Position numbers and translations under genes: made by a program. From Typhlomys cinereus (lineage: Eukaryota > Chordata > Mammalia > Rodentia > Platacanthomyidae), in NCBI GenBank assembly GCA_023101885.1, contig JALPQD010000635.1, positions 372,001 to 436,000 of the forward strand: a DNA stretch of 64,000 bases, written 5' to 3'. The notes under the pieces were generated by a model. It searched no databases and was not told the DNA's origin. It saw only the letters and a program-made list of their open reading frames with translations. How positions within the stretch are numbered: the stretch's first letter is position 1; every line of letters starts with the position of its first letter. This document shows positions 22,558 through 32,620 of the stretch, piece after piece.

Positions 22558-22858
22558 GGGGCTGGAGAGGTGGCTCAGGGGTTAAGCCTCTGCCTTGCAG
22601 GCAGGAAGGTCCTGAGTTCGGATCCTAGACCCCACTGTAGTAGACGCAAGTTGGAAGCATGGGCGGCCTGCGCTTCTGGTCCCGGTAGGGCGGAGCCTGT
22701 GAATCCTGGGGCAGAGTAAACAAGGAGAAGGTGGAGATGGTCCATGATGGTTCCCAAATTCATCCATGGTTCTACACACACACATACATACACACACATA
22801 CACACACGTGCACATACGCATACATGCACAATTGAATAAATAATAAAAAAAAATTTTT
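22558..22858 (+). repeat. B2-type SINE, young subfamily I
   Basis: Full-length copy with CACATACATA tail and AATTGAATAAATAATAAA. It sits between AAGAAGCAAGTATCT and AAAGAAACAAGTATCT, a probable target-site duplication. Confidence 0.9.
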
Positions 22859-23119
22859 TTAAAAAAGAAACAAGTATCTGCCTCCCTAAGGGTGAGGGGT
22901 GGGGAGTAGGGTTGGGGGATGGGAAGAACTCTTTCCAGCTCAGACTCCAGACTTCCAGCACAAGGAAAAGACCGAAGCAGGCCAGGACCCCACCTTGAAC
23001 AGAATTGCATAGCTCTTGCTCATATAGAACCCAGATCCCACATTGGAACATGACCTTGGACCATGGATATTCTCTCCCCAGTATGGCCATATTGAATATA
23101 TTTCCTTTTTCTGTTTTTC

Positions 23120-23134
23120 ACTGTCAGTTTGGAT

Positions 23135-23198
<64 letters not shown>

Positions 23199-23330
23199 TG
23201 CATGCCAAGTTTCACTGGCAAAAGCCGGAAGACATCATTTCCTTCCACCATGTGGGTTTCCAGAGATTGAATTCTGGTCACAGGTTTGCCAGCCAAGCAC
23301 GTGCTTACCCACTGAGCTATCCTCCAGCCC
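23120..23330 (-). repeat. Old B-type SINE with (GT)n(GA)n
   Basis: GT then GA runs (23134-23192) are followed by CTTCCACCATGTGGGTTTCC and ACTGAGCTATCCTCCAGCCC, the antisense head. Confidence 0.75.
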
Positions 23331-23409
23331 TCAGTTTGAATTCTTATTGATTTAGCAATGGCGGATGACCTAACCAGCAGTCAGCTCACAGGTTTTAAAA
23401 TCACAGATA

Positions 23410-23640
23410 CAGGGCTGGAGAGATGGCTCAGGGGTTAAGACTGCCTCACAAGCAGAAATTTGGATCCCAGGTCCCACATTAAAGCATCAGGCAGAAATTG
23501 CCAAGGCCTGCACTTCTGACTCTTGTGGGCGGAGCCTGGGAAATCCCAGAGCGAGGCAATAAGGAGGTAGAAGCAATCCAGGATGATTCCTGAAGTCACC
23601 CTTGGTCCTCCACAGGCATACACAGTGCCCTGTGATACAT
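23410..23640 (+). repeat. B2-type SINE, subfamily II
   Basis: A short deletion follows the A box; the body and the CACAGTGCCCTGTGATACA end are intact. Confidence 0.85.
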
Positions 23641-24004
23641 TTATTTATACATAATTTTTTTAAAATCGCAGGTATGCCTTTAAAATGTATATGAGTATAC
23701 ATATGCATGTGTTATTTGAAGTGTTTCTATACTATGTATCTTCTATTTTATTGCTTAATGTATTTATTGCTTTATGTCCTTAAAGATGACACTGAAAACT
23801 CAAGCTAATCAGAATGAAAGCATCGATTGAAATATGAATGGCAGATTTTTCTGCTGTGTAGTGCCTGAACTTTGTGCTGGTAGCTGCAAAATCTGGAGAG
23901 CAGGAGGGAAGAAATCTAAACTCCTTTTCTAAGCAAATTTAATATTTAACACTAGCCTGGATTACTATAATTTCTTTTTTTTTTTCCCAAAACTTTATTT
24001 ATTT

Positions 24005-24016
24005 ATTCAGTGTGTG

Positions 24017-24053
<37 letters not shown>

Positions 24054-24260
24054 TCAGAGGGTACTATGTGTGTCTGTAGAGGTCTAAGGATGACTTCAGG
24101 AATCACCCTGGATTGTTCTTTGCTTTGCTTTGGAGTTTCCCAGACTCTATTTTCCAGGGCTGGAAGTACAGGTCGCTGCCATTTCCACCTGGCGTTTTTA
24201 TGTGGGATCCAGGACCCAAACTCAGGACCTTCTGCTTGTGAGGCAGAGGCTTCTCTCGAG
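24005..24260 (-). repeat. B2-type SINE, subfamily II, with (GT)n
   Basis: A GT run of about 40 bp at 24011-24050 is followed by the antisense body (ATGACTTCAGGAATCACCC). The head is truncated at AGGCAGAGGC. Confidence 0.8.
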
Positions 24261-24357
24261 CTCGAGATTGAGTAGTTTTGGAAGTTCATATTCTGTAGGG
24301 GAGACTGTAGCCTGGAATCATATTCGTTCAATGGATGGAGCAAAGGAGGTGCCCAGC

Positions 24358-24490
24358 TGGGCACGGTGGCCCAGGCCTATGTAGCATCCAGCCCTCGGGG
24401 GATGAAGACAGGAGACTCAGAAGCTGAAGGCCTCTATGTTCCTCTACATAGTGATGCCGGTGTTAACCTGGGCTACCTGAGACCCCGCCT
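24358..24490 (+). repeat. B1 SINE
   Basis: GCTGGGCACGGTGGCCCAGG is the B1 start; GGGCTACCTGAGACCCCGCC is its 3' part. Confidence 0.7.
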
Positions 24491-24499
24491 CACTTCCAC

Positions 24500-25690
24500 A
24501 CCCCTGCCATCCCCTGCAAGAGAAGGGAGTATTCTTCGTTCTGTAGCTGAGATCTGGGGTCCTTTGGCATTGCCCGTCCTGTTCTTCAAGATACAGACAA
24601 GAGAGGGTCCTACCTGCTGGGACGCAGACAGGGAAGGAGGAAAGGTGGGTTTGCGCACCCCTCCAACTCTGCCACCCCCACGTCTCAGCTTCTCTCCAAG
24701 TCTGGGAGGACAAGCGGGATGTCAGCCTCCCACTTCACGCGTGGCTCTCCACACTCCTCGGGTCAGTACCCAGGGATCCGCACACAGGACAGAGAGGAGA
24801 TGGAGGGTGTGGGAGGGACAGGGAGCCAGATGTGGAGAAGGCAGCTGAGGAGGAGGCAGAAGCAGTGATAGACTAGACAGACAGACAGACAACGAGGATT
24901 ACAGATGGAGACACAGAAAAAAAAAAATCAAAACCAAGATGAAGGCCAATGAGATAAGCTCAGCAGGTCAGGTACCAGCTCGCAAATCTGGAGACCTGAG
25001 TTGGATCCATAGAAGCCCCACGGTGTGAGAACAGAACTGCCCTCTGCCCTCCACTCCTTACCACGGCTCCAGCCACGCGAAGCATCTCTGGTCTTCTAGT
25101 CATTGCTCCACCCGGCCTTGCTGGTGGAAGGAAGTTGGCCATTGTCAGCACGGAGCAGCTGGGCTGGATGCAGCTCGGGGAGATGGGGCAGGGTGGGGAG
25201 TGGGTGGGGTGGGGTGGGTGTACCTTGGCTTCTTGCTTTTCCGTGTCCTGCTCCAGCTTCTCAAAGAAAAAGCTCACCTACCCTCGCCCGTGTAGGCTGC
25301 GGAAAGAGGCTCAGCTACCGTCCTGACCAGGGGGCACCCCAAGATAGGACAGCAGCAGAAGTCCTGGGCTCGTTCCTTCTGGCTACTGTCTGGCTGACCT
25401 CCATAAACACCTTTCCTTCTCAGAACACTCTTCCTGATCCACTGCACACGGCACATTCTTTACCTGAATACCTGCGGTGCTCACATGGTTCAGATAGCCA
25501 ACGCCCGTAGGGTACAGGGTCTCCCCTCCCCTGTCATCTCAGAACTGGGGGGTGGGGACAGGAAACAAGAGCCATGTCTACAGTTTCCTGGACCCCTGGG
25601 GAGAGATGCACAACAGAACAGGTCTTTGCAGGGTCCCAGGAGTATTTATCTTGCTGAAGACAGTGCTCAGAAAGGAAGGGTCCTGATAAA
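24500..25690. other. Intergenic, no gene recognised
   Basis: Apart from a diverged tRNA-type SINE near 24940-25080, I see only GC-moderate single-copy sequence. The short frames lack a codon pattern or domain I can recognise. Confidence 0.5.
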
Positions 25691-25703
25691 TGAAAAGAGA
25701 TGG

Positions 25704-25729
25704 GCGAGGAGGAGGAGGAGGAGGAGGAA

Positions 25730-25761
<32 letters not shown>

Positions 25762-25921
25762 GGAGGGAGAAGAGGAGGAGGAGGAGAGGAGAGGAGAGAG
25801 GGAGGAGAGAGGAGGAGAAGAAGAGGAGGAGGAGGAGAGGAGGGAGAAGAGGAGGAGGAGGAGGAGGAGGGGAGGAAGAGGAGGAGGAGGAGGAGGAGGA
25901 GGGAGAAGAGGAGGAGGAGGG

Positions 25922-25962
<41 letters not shown>

Positions 25963-25963
25963 G

Positions 25964-26013
<50 letters not shown>

Positions 26014-26045
26014 GGAGGAGGAGGAAGAGGAGGAGGAGGAAGGAG

Positions 26046-26122
<77 letters not shown>

Positions 26123-26123
26123 C
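25704..26123 (+). repeat. (GGA)n/(GGAAGA)n polypurine tract, about 420 bp
   Basis: The plus strand is made only of A and G for about 420 bases, in GGA and GAAGAG sub-units. Three frames are open and read Glu-, Arg- or Gly-rich; these are artefacts. Long mirror-symmetric purine tracts can form triplex or G-rich structures. Confidence 0.97.
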
Positions 26124-26494
26124 TTAATTAAGAGACAGAAGCTTTTGTCTCTGTTGGTCTTTTGAGAATTGGATAATATTTGCCTATAAGACATGTTCAT
26201 CGATAGAGCCGGTGTGTTCCTGCCTGTGGCCCTTCGACTCCTTGCCAGTGATGTGTAGCGTGGCTGCATCTACCCACAGAAACGCCCAGTCTCCCTTAGG
26301 GTCATAGGTTCTGTTCATGGCAGGGGAGGGGTCAACATGAGACCAAAGGCTAAGCGCTTTCCTTGCAAGTGACAGTCCCTGACATGGGATCTCATGAGGT
26401 CGTAAGGTTGCTGGAGAACCTGGGAACTCTCCATCTGTCTCTTCTTCATTCTTCCTCATCATCCCCCCTTCTCTTCTGGGACTCAGCAAAGGAT

Positions 26495-27140
26495 GGATAC
26501 TGTATTAATCAGGGTTCTCTGAAGAAACAGAATCTATAGAATGTAACATATAAAAAGTTTATTAAAATGACTCACAATAAAAAATAGCGTCCTTCAAAGT
26601 AGCTGCCTGTAGCTGCTTCGTTTTTGACCAGAATGTTGCACAAAAGCCAAAAGATTCCAGGAACGTCTCAAGCCTTTTACTTCTCTGGAGGGTTGAAGAT
26701 GCTGGGTTCTGACGTCGCTGAAGAACAGCTGGACGCCGACATCAGCGATGAACAGCGAGCAGCAGCAAGGCCTAGAGACCAGGCTCCAAAGGCAGCGGGA
26801 GCAGCAGCGACGTGGAAAGGATGAAGCTCCGAGTCGGCCAAGGACGGAGGCAGCAGCAGCCACAAAGATGGCCACGACGCTCTAAAACTGTTCGACATGC
26901 ACAGAGTGGACTCCACAGCAAGTCGACACCGGACAAGGCAAGAGCAAGTCCCTCCTCCTTGCACCTCCTATCACCTGGTCCACCACTGGAAAGGACCACC
27001 CACTATGGGCTGGATTCTCCACAGCAATCACCAAGTACCTGCAGACTTGTTCAGGGGCCATTCCAACCATTAACCCTCCACAGCTGCGCCCGAAATAGTC
27101 TGCAGCTGTCAAGTCGACACCAAAATGCAACCATCACAGA
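26495..27140 (-). mobile_element. MaLR-type LTR, long copy
   Basis: It starts TACTGTATTAATCAGGGTTC and ends at CAAGTCGACACCAAAATGCA, which on the minus strand is the TGTGATGG..GTGTCGACTTGACA 5' end. Confidence 0.7.
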
Positions 27141-27771
27141 TACCAAGGCACCAAAAGAGGTAGTGATCTCAAGATCGGCTGTTCACCAGCTCTGTGCAAA
27201 CATACGAACCCTGGAGAGCGAGGCTGAAGAGGGTCGTCCGTGTTGATGAAGAGCGCCAGCCAGCTGGGGGAAGGAATTGGCACAGCCTGGTCCACCCAGG
27301 GGAGCCAGCCACCTCTGGCTGGCTTTCCTTGGGAAGAACGTACTGAGTTCCCAGGCCCTCTGCGTTCTGAGCATTCAGTAGCAGGGCCCCCAAGAGAAAA
27401 TGGGCCTGTGTTTCTGCTGGGAGTCTCAGGGCGGCGGCTCTGTGTCTGTCTCTTACTGTCTGTGTGCCCGCAGGGGACCCTCTTTGTTCGCCTGTTTTTA
27501 GAATGGGACCCGTGACTGTCGGCTCACAGCGCTGCTGCTAGAATCACTCAAGATTGTAATTAAAACAAAACAAAACAAAAAAACAAAAGCAAAGGACTAT
27601 CTTAGCTGTCCGATAGGGACGGCAGAGCCAAACGCAAACACACGGACGCTAGCTGGCGTGGGCACCATATCCACCCTCCAGTGGTGAATACAAACAAGAG
27701 CGAACTGCCTTACCAGGAACAAAAGCCTGGATTTATGGCCTGTGGATTTCCATGGGGCTAATATATCCACT

Positions 27772-28165
27772 GTGTGATAGTTAATCCTGGGTGTCAACTT
27801 GACTACATCTGGCATTAGCTAAGATCAGCTGAGACCCCCTGAAGAGATTATCTGGATCAATACATTTACAATACAAAGGCCAACCCTAGATCCCATTGGA
27901 ATCTCCCTAGATCTTATTGGGACCTCCTAGTAGTGGCTCAGATAAAAGGAACCACAGAACAGAACTGGGAAGGGGAGAGACTCTCCAAGGGTGTCTGCAG
28001 TGACCTAGCCTGTCTCCAGCTTCAGCCACCAGCCATGCCGCCTCTGCCATGAAAACCTGTTTCTCCCCAATGGAACCGTAAGCTGAATAAATCTCTCTTT
28101 CTCCCAAAAGTTGTTCAACTTGGTTGTTCTCTCACGGCAACAGTTAAGAGTAACCGTTACACACT
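27772..28165 (+). mobile_element. MaLR-type LTR
   Basis: It runs from TGTGATAGTTAATCCTGGG to GAGTAACCGTTACACA, with CTGAATAAATCTCTC as the polyadenylation region. Confidence 0.85.
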
Positions 28166-29084
28166 GGGACTGATCTCAGGTGACATTAGTTGACTCATCA
28201 TACATAGTCCTTCACTACTTAGCGAGTCTTTCCCTGCCAGAGGAGCAGCCCCACACCGCCGTCAAAAACACACACACAGTCTAGGGTCTCCAGTCTACCA
28301 TGTTCGCATCCAAATTTGAGTGGAGACCTTGAGGAGGTCTTTTTATCCTTTCTCCTACGTGCAGTCGGTTCTGGCAAAATCACACTCCTCTCCCAACACT
28401 GCTCTTGGACCCGAAGCTACAGGACTTACAGAGAGGGGGCTCACCCGTCTGCAGAAAGAGTCAGCTGAATTGGAGGCTGTAACCCTGTTGAGGGGTGACC
28501 TGGCCAGGCACAGATGTGCTGCTTCGATAAGGTTCAGAGGTTATGCATTCTGAGGAAAGGGGTCCGGGAAGGAGCCAGGTCCTCCCGCCCCGCCCCCACA
28601 CTGTCACCAGCACCTGCTGTGTGCGGCCTGCATGTGGGATGCATGACAATTGTCTCTTCTGCGTTTCTTGCCTTCACCCACTGTCTCAGCATTTGGAAAC
28701 CTGCTATTTCCCCAAAGGGTCTTCACATCTGTCTCATAGATGAGGGTTGAATTAGTGGGTCACTGAACGAGTCCGTGTGCACAGGTTGGGGGGAGGGGCT
28801 TAGCCAGCCCCTACCCTGTACTATCGTTCAGGTTGCAATCATTATCCTTTGCACGATTCTCTCCCCTTGTTCATTCCTCTGGCTCACATCCTATAACATG
28901 CACAGAGCCAGCAGCCAGAGAACTTGGAAAGCATCTCTAAGATTCTTTGTTTGGCGGGCCTGGTGGGGAGCGGTAAGAAGTACGAGAAGGATAACCCAGC
29001 CGTTAGCACCCTGGTGTAGGCCCAAAGGACTCCTAAGTCAGCATACTGCAGCGGCACTTGCACATCCACGGAGAGGGATAACCC
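28166..29084. other. Intergenic, no gene recognised
   Basis: Mostly single-copy sequence. Two overlapping 66-78 codon frames near 28.5-28.75 kb show no domain. Confidence 0.5.
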
Positions 29085-29215
29085 GTTTTATTCAGCCGTA
29101 AAGAAAACTGAGATCGTAACATCTGCAGGCAAAGGGACATAATGGAATTATGTTAAGCAAAATAAGCCAGTCTCAGAAAGACAAATGCGGTATGTTTTCT
29201 TTCATAAGTGGAATC
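29085..29215 (+). mobile_element. L1 fragment (ORF2 end/3' region)
   Basis: TTATTCAGCCGTAAAGAAAA, GCAAAATAAGCCAGTCTCAG and CATAAGTGGAATCT follow the familiar sense-strand order of old L1 3' ends. Confidence 0.7.
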
Positions 29216-29219
29216 TTTC

Positions 29220-29222
29220 TCT

Positions 29223-29254
<32 letters not shown>

Positions 29255-29264
29255 AGATTGCCTA

Positions 29265-29309
<45 letters not shown>
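29220..29309 (+). repeat. (GA)n then (CA)n microsatellites
   Basis: A GA run at 29221-29255 is followed by a CA run of about 42 bp at 29267-29309. Confidence 0.95.
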
Positions 29310-29313
<4 letters not shown>

Positions 29314-29867
29314 CAAAAGCGAAGAACTAGGAGAAGGTGCAGGGCTGGGAGGAGGGAGTGGCATCTTGGATGCATTCAGTAGAAGCCTCCGGATGCATCA
29401 CCAGAGCAGATGACACGTGGCACGTGTGACTGGCGAGCGGAAGCTCATGGCTGGCCATTACTCTTACCACAATTCCACCAACTTGTCGTGTCCAGCGTGA
29501 CGGCCCGCGAAGCTACTCGGGCTGAGGAATATGGAAGACAGGAAAAACAACATGCAGAGAAGGAAACGGAGAAGAACAGTTGGCGGAGATAGGTGGGAAA
29601 TTCTACCGCCTCCCAGAGGGAGGGTGGTGAGAAGACACAATCCAGTCCTGCCAGATTTTATTTATTGTTGGGGGCTGGGAATCTGTATGAGTGGGGCCTC
29701 CGATTGGTAGGAAGGAGGGGTAGTAATATGGGAAAGTTTTCTAGCTTCTAGTGTGTTCTTGGATTGCCGGCATGAGAGCAAGAGAATCAAATTCTTCCAT
29801 ATAGTCAGCACGGGCTAGAAAGAGAGAGAAAGAGAGAGAGAGAGAAAGAGAGAGAAAGTTTAATTTT

Positions 29868-30155
29868 TTTTATTCAATTGTGCGTGTGTGCGTGCGCATG
29901 TGTGTGTATGTGTGTGTGTGTGTGTATGTGTGTGTATGTATGTGTAGAACCATGGGCGAATTCGGGAACCACCGTGGATGCCTCCACCTCCTCCTTGTTT
30001 ACTCTGCCCCGGGATTCACAGGCTCCGCCCTACCAGGACCAGAAACGCAGGCCGCCCCCGCTTCCGCCTGGCGTCTATACCTGGGGTCTAGAATCTGAAC
30101 TCAGGACCTTCCGCCTGCAAGGCAGAGGCTCAACCCCTGAGCCACCTCTACAGCC
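29868..30155 (-). repeat. B2-type SINE, young subfamily I
   Basis: Inserted in a GA-rich stretch; GAGAGAGAAAGTTTA occurs on both sides (29848 and 30158), a likely target-site duplication. Confidence 0.9.
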
Positions 30156-30312
30156 CTGAGAGAGAGAAAGTTTAGTATGTGAGACATTTCCAGTCAAACA
30201 GGAATCCCTAAAGTTTTAGGCTATGGCTTTATTCCAATAGGAGCTCCAGAAAGCACTAGTAGGTTTGAAATCTCATGATTATAATTCCTATCAGTCTTTC
30301 ATGCTTTTTTTT

Positions 30313-30867
30313 TTTTTGAATATGTGTGCATGTTTGTCCCTGTGGAGGACCAAGGGTGACTTCAGGAGTCATCCTGGATTGCTTCTATCTCCTTTTTGCT
30401 TCATTCTGGGATTTCTTAGGCTCTGCCCACCAGAGCCAGAAGTGCAAGCCGTGGCCATTTCCACCTGGCGTTTTTTTTTTTTTTAATTTTTTTTATTATT
30501 TATTCAATTGTGCGCATGTGCGTATGTATGTGCGCGTGCATGTGTGTGTGTGTGTCTGTGTGTGTGTCTGTGTAGAACCACGAACGAATTCGGGAACCAC
30601 CATGGACACCTCCACCTCCTTCTGCCCCGGGATTCACAGGCTCCACCCTACCAGGACCAGAAGCGTAGGCCGTCCCCACTTCCACCTGGCGTCTATACGT
30701 GGGATCTGCAATCCGAACTCAGGACCTTCTGCCTGCAAAGCGGAGGCTTAACCCCTGAGCCACCTCTCCAGCCTCCACCTGGCATTTTTAATGTAGGACT
30801 TGGGATCTGAACTCAGGACCTTCTGCTTTCGAGACAGAGTCCTAACCCCTGAGCCATCTCTCCAGCC
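30313..30867 (-). repeat. B2-type SINE, subfamily II, split by a nested SINE
   Basis: The tail and body lie at 30313-30483 and the head at 30774-30867. The element is interrupted by a younger SINE. TTTCATGCTT at both outer ends (about 30297 and 30871) is its own target-site duplication. Confidence 0.9.
30484..30773 (-). repeat. B2-type SINE, young subfamily I (nested)
   Basis: It sits inside the older element, flanked by CCACCTGGC followed by GTTTTT or ATTTTT on its two sides. Confidence 0.9.
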
Positions 30868-31750
30868 CCCTTTCATGCTTTCGATCAAGAAATGAGACCT
30901 TCTTCTAGCAGATGGTATTCCAAACACCACTTTCCACTATATAACTATGGTATAGTATATAGGCATGGAACTCAGGACAGAGGGAGAGGATTTGGTTAAC
31001 GCATCAGTAAGTCCAGAGTGACCTTGGTTGCCCTTGACACTCAGGCAATTGGTTTCTAGGTTTCGTGTTCCCCAAATTTTCTGTGGTTGCTGTTTCCAGC
31101 CGGAATGTTCCACTCGTAGCACCTCCCTTCAGATCAAAGAGTGTTTGGAAACCATCGTTCTGGGGACTTGATGCTCTTTCTGGTAGCTTCCACCCTGACT
31201 TGGTTTTTGCTGTTTGTCTTTTCCCGGGGTCTGTATGAAAACAAGATAGCTCAGTGCCTTCTCTCCACCTGCTGTGGCAGGGAAAGCGGGTGTCACCGAA
31301 GGAGAGATGCTGGCGATGGGTCAGCGGTGGACTTCCTCCATCTGTCTTTCACAGACGCCTATATCATCTTCCTGTAGTCGTAACTTTGGGGGACTGTTCT
31401 GCCTGTGTCCAGATGAATGCCTTTCTGCCCTGGGGCTAGGCGTTCCTCGACAGGCTCAGAAGGAAATCAGACTGCCTTGGTCCCCGGCCGGGACCTGCCT
31501 CCTGGGCGCCCGTTCGGCTTAGATGCTCCGTTGTGGTTCTTGGTCCTTGTCAACACTGGAGAATTTGGGGACCTCCGTCTCCCAACACTGGAGAAACTAG
31601 GGACTTCCGTCTCCCTCGCAGTTGTTGGCCAGGGGTAACATGGTGCTATCTCCCAACTGTGTTATCATCGTGAAAAGGAAAGGCTTTCTCTCTTGGTCAG
31701 GTGCAAAGATGCTTTGGATTCCTAAGAATTAATCCATACTGTATTTCTTC
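30868..31750. other. Intergenic, single-copy; 32-bp tandem duplication
   Basis: No gene recognised. CAACACTGGAGAA..GGGAC.TCCGTCTCC is present twice in tandem at about 31551-31615. Confidence 0.5.
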
Positions 31751-31829
31751 AGTTTTTTTTTTTTTTGAAAAGGTTCATTGCAAGTATTGATGAAAGCAAC
31801 TTTTAATGTTGTAATGTCTTGTTTCCAAA

Positions 31830-32030
31830 CAATGAACATACTGTCAATGACAACTCAGATGAAACACAGTGGGCCACACATATGAAAAGACATAAATAGG
31901 AAGAACACTGATAGGAAAGGAGAAGAGTTGCACTGGGAAAAGGAGGAGGGATGGGATTGGGGATTATGGTGTGAAAATATCATAAATTTACTATATTCAT
32001 GTATGAAACACTAAAAAAAAGTTTTAAAAA
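31830..32030 (+). mobile_element. L1-like 3' tail
   Basis: GGATGGGATTGGGGATTATG and ATTCATGTATGAAACACTAA followed by an A-run resemble rodent L1 3' UTR ends. Confidence 0.45.
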
Positions 32031-32247
32031 TGGCTTTTCCGAAATAGACACTTAAGACATTCCTTGGAATGATGGAGCTGGAGAGTTGATTCTGTGTGTG
32101 AAGCGCTTTGCAGCACAAACATAAGGGCAGGAGTTCAAGCCCCGCCACCCTTTTTCCAAATCCTGGCTCTGGCTCTGCGCAAAGCAGAGATGAGAGTGGA
32201 TCAAATCTGCTCCGAGGCCTCATCTGCAAAGGGAAAACACAAAAGCG

Positions 32248-32263
32248 CAGGTCAAGACAAACC
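32248..32263 (+). promoter_or_regulatory. Degenerate ERE/COUP-TF-like site upstream of LTF
   Basis: CAGGTCAAGACAAACC lies about 300 bp before the predicted start site. From memory, mouse and human lactoferrin promoters carry an overlapping COUP-TF/estrogen response element of the AGGTCAAGG type at a similar distance. The first half-site is kept here; the second (AAACC against TGACC) is degraded. Confidence 0.45.
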
Positions 32264-32480
32264 ATCTATGAATAAGGACCCTGGGGCTGTGACCGGCCCT
32301 CAGGCCGGCACTGAGAACAGAGAAGACCTGTGGGAGAGACAGAATCTGGGCAGGCTATGAGGACCGCGGGGTTTCTTGTCCCTGTGCCAGCTGCAGAAGC
32401 ACACGTGTCCCTGGCGTCCTTCCCCAGGGCTCACAGAAGAAGCAAACCTGGTTGGGGAAGAAGGCAGGTCTATCCCGCAA

Positions 32481-32577
32481 CAGGGCGGGGCCAACCCCTG
32501 AGCTCACGGAGCCTGGATAAAGGGGCATAGGGAGGAAGCAAGAGACAGGCTCCTCCCCGTCCCCCAAGATCACAGAC
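32481..32577 (+). promoter_or_regulatory. LTF: LTF core promoter
   Basis: A GC box GGGCGGGGC at 32483-32491 and the non-canonical TATA element ATAAAGG at 32517-32523, the form known from lactoferrin promoters, precede the ATG by about 55 bp. This predicts a start near 32545-32550 and a 5' UTR of roughly 30 nt. Confidence 0.75.
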
Positions 32578-32620
32578 ATGAAGCCTCTCTTCCCAGCCCT
32601 GCTGTTTCTTTGGGTCCTAG
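32578..32620 (+). CDS. LTF: LTF exon 1 (signal peptide)
   Basis: Encodes [14 protein letters not shown] plus one base of Gly15. The donor is CCTAG|GTGAG. The hydrophobic core matches the LTF leader. Confidence 0.9.

Noticed and set aside
25485..26269. Long Glu/Arg/Gly- or Ser/Leu-rich frames at 25.7-26.1 kb and 47.2-47.6 kb
   Set aside because: They are translations of (GGA)n polypurine arrays; stop codons cannot occur in pure trinucleotide repeats in most frames.
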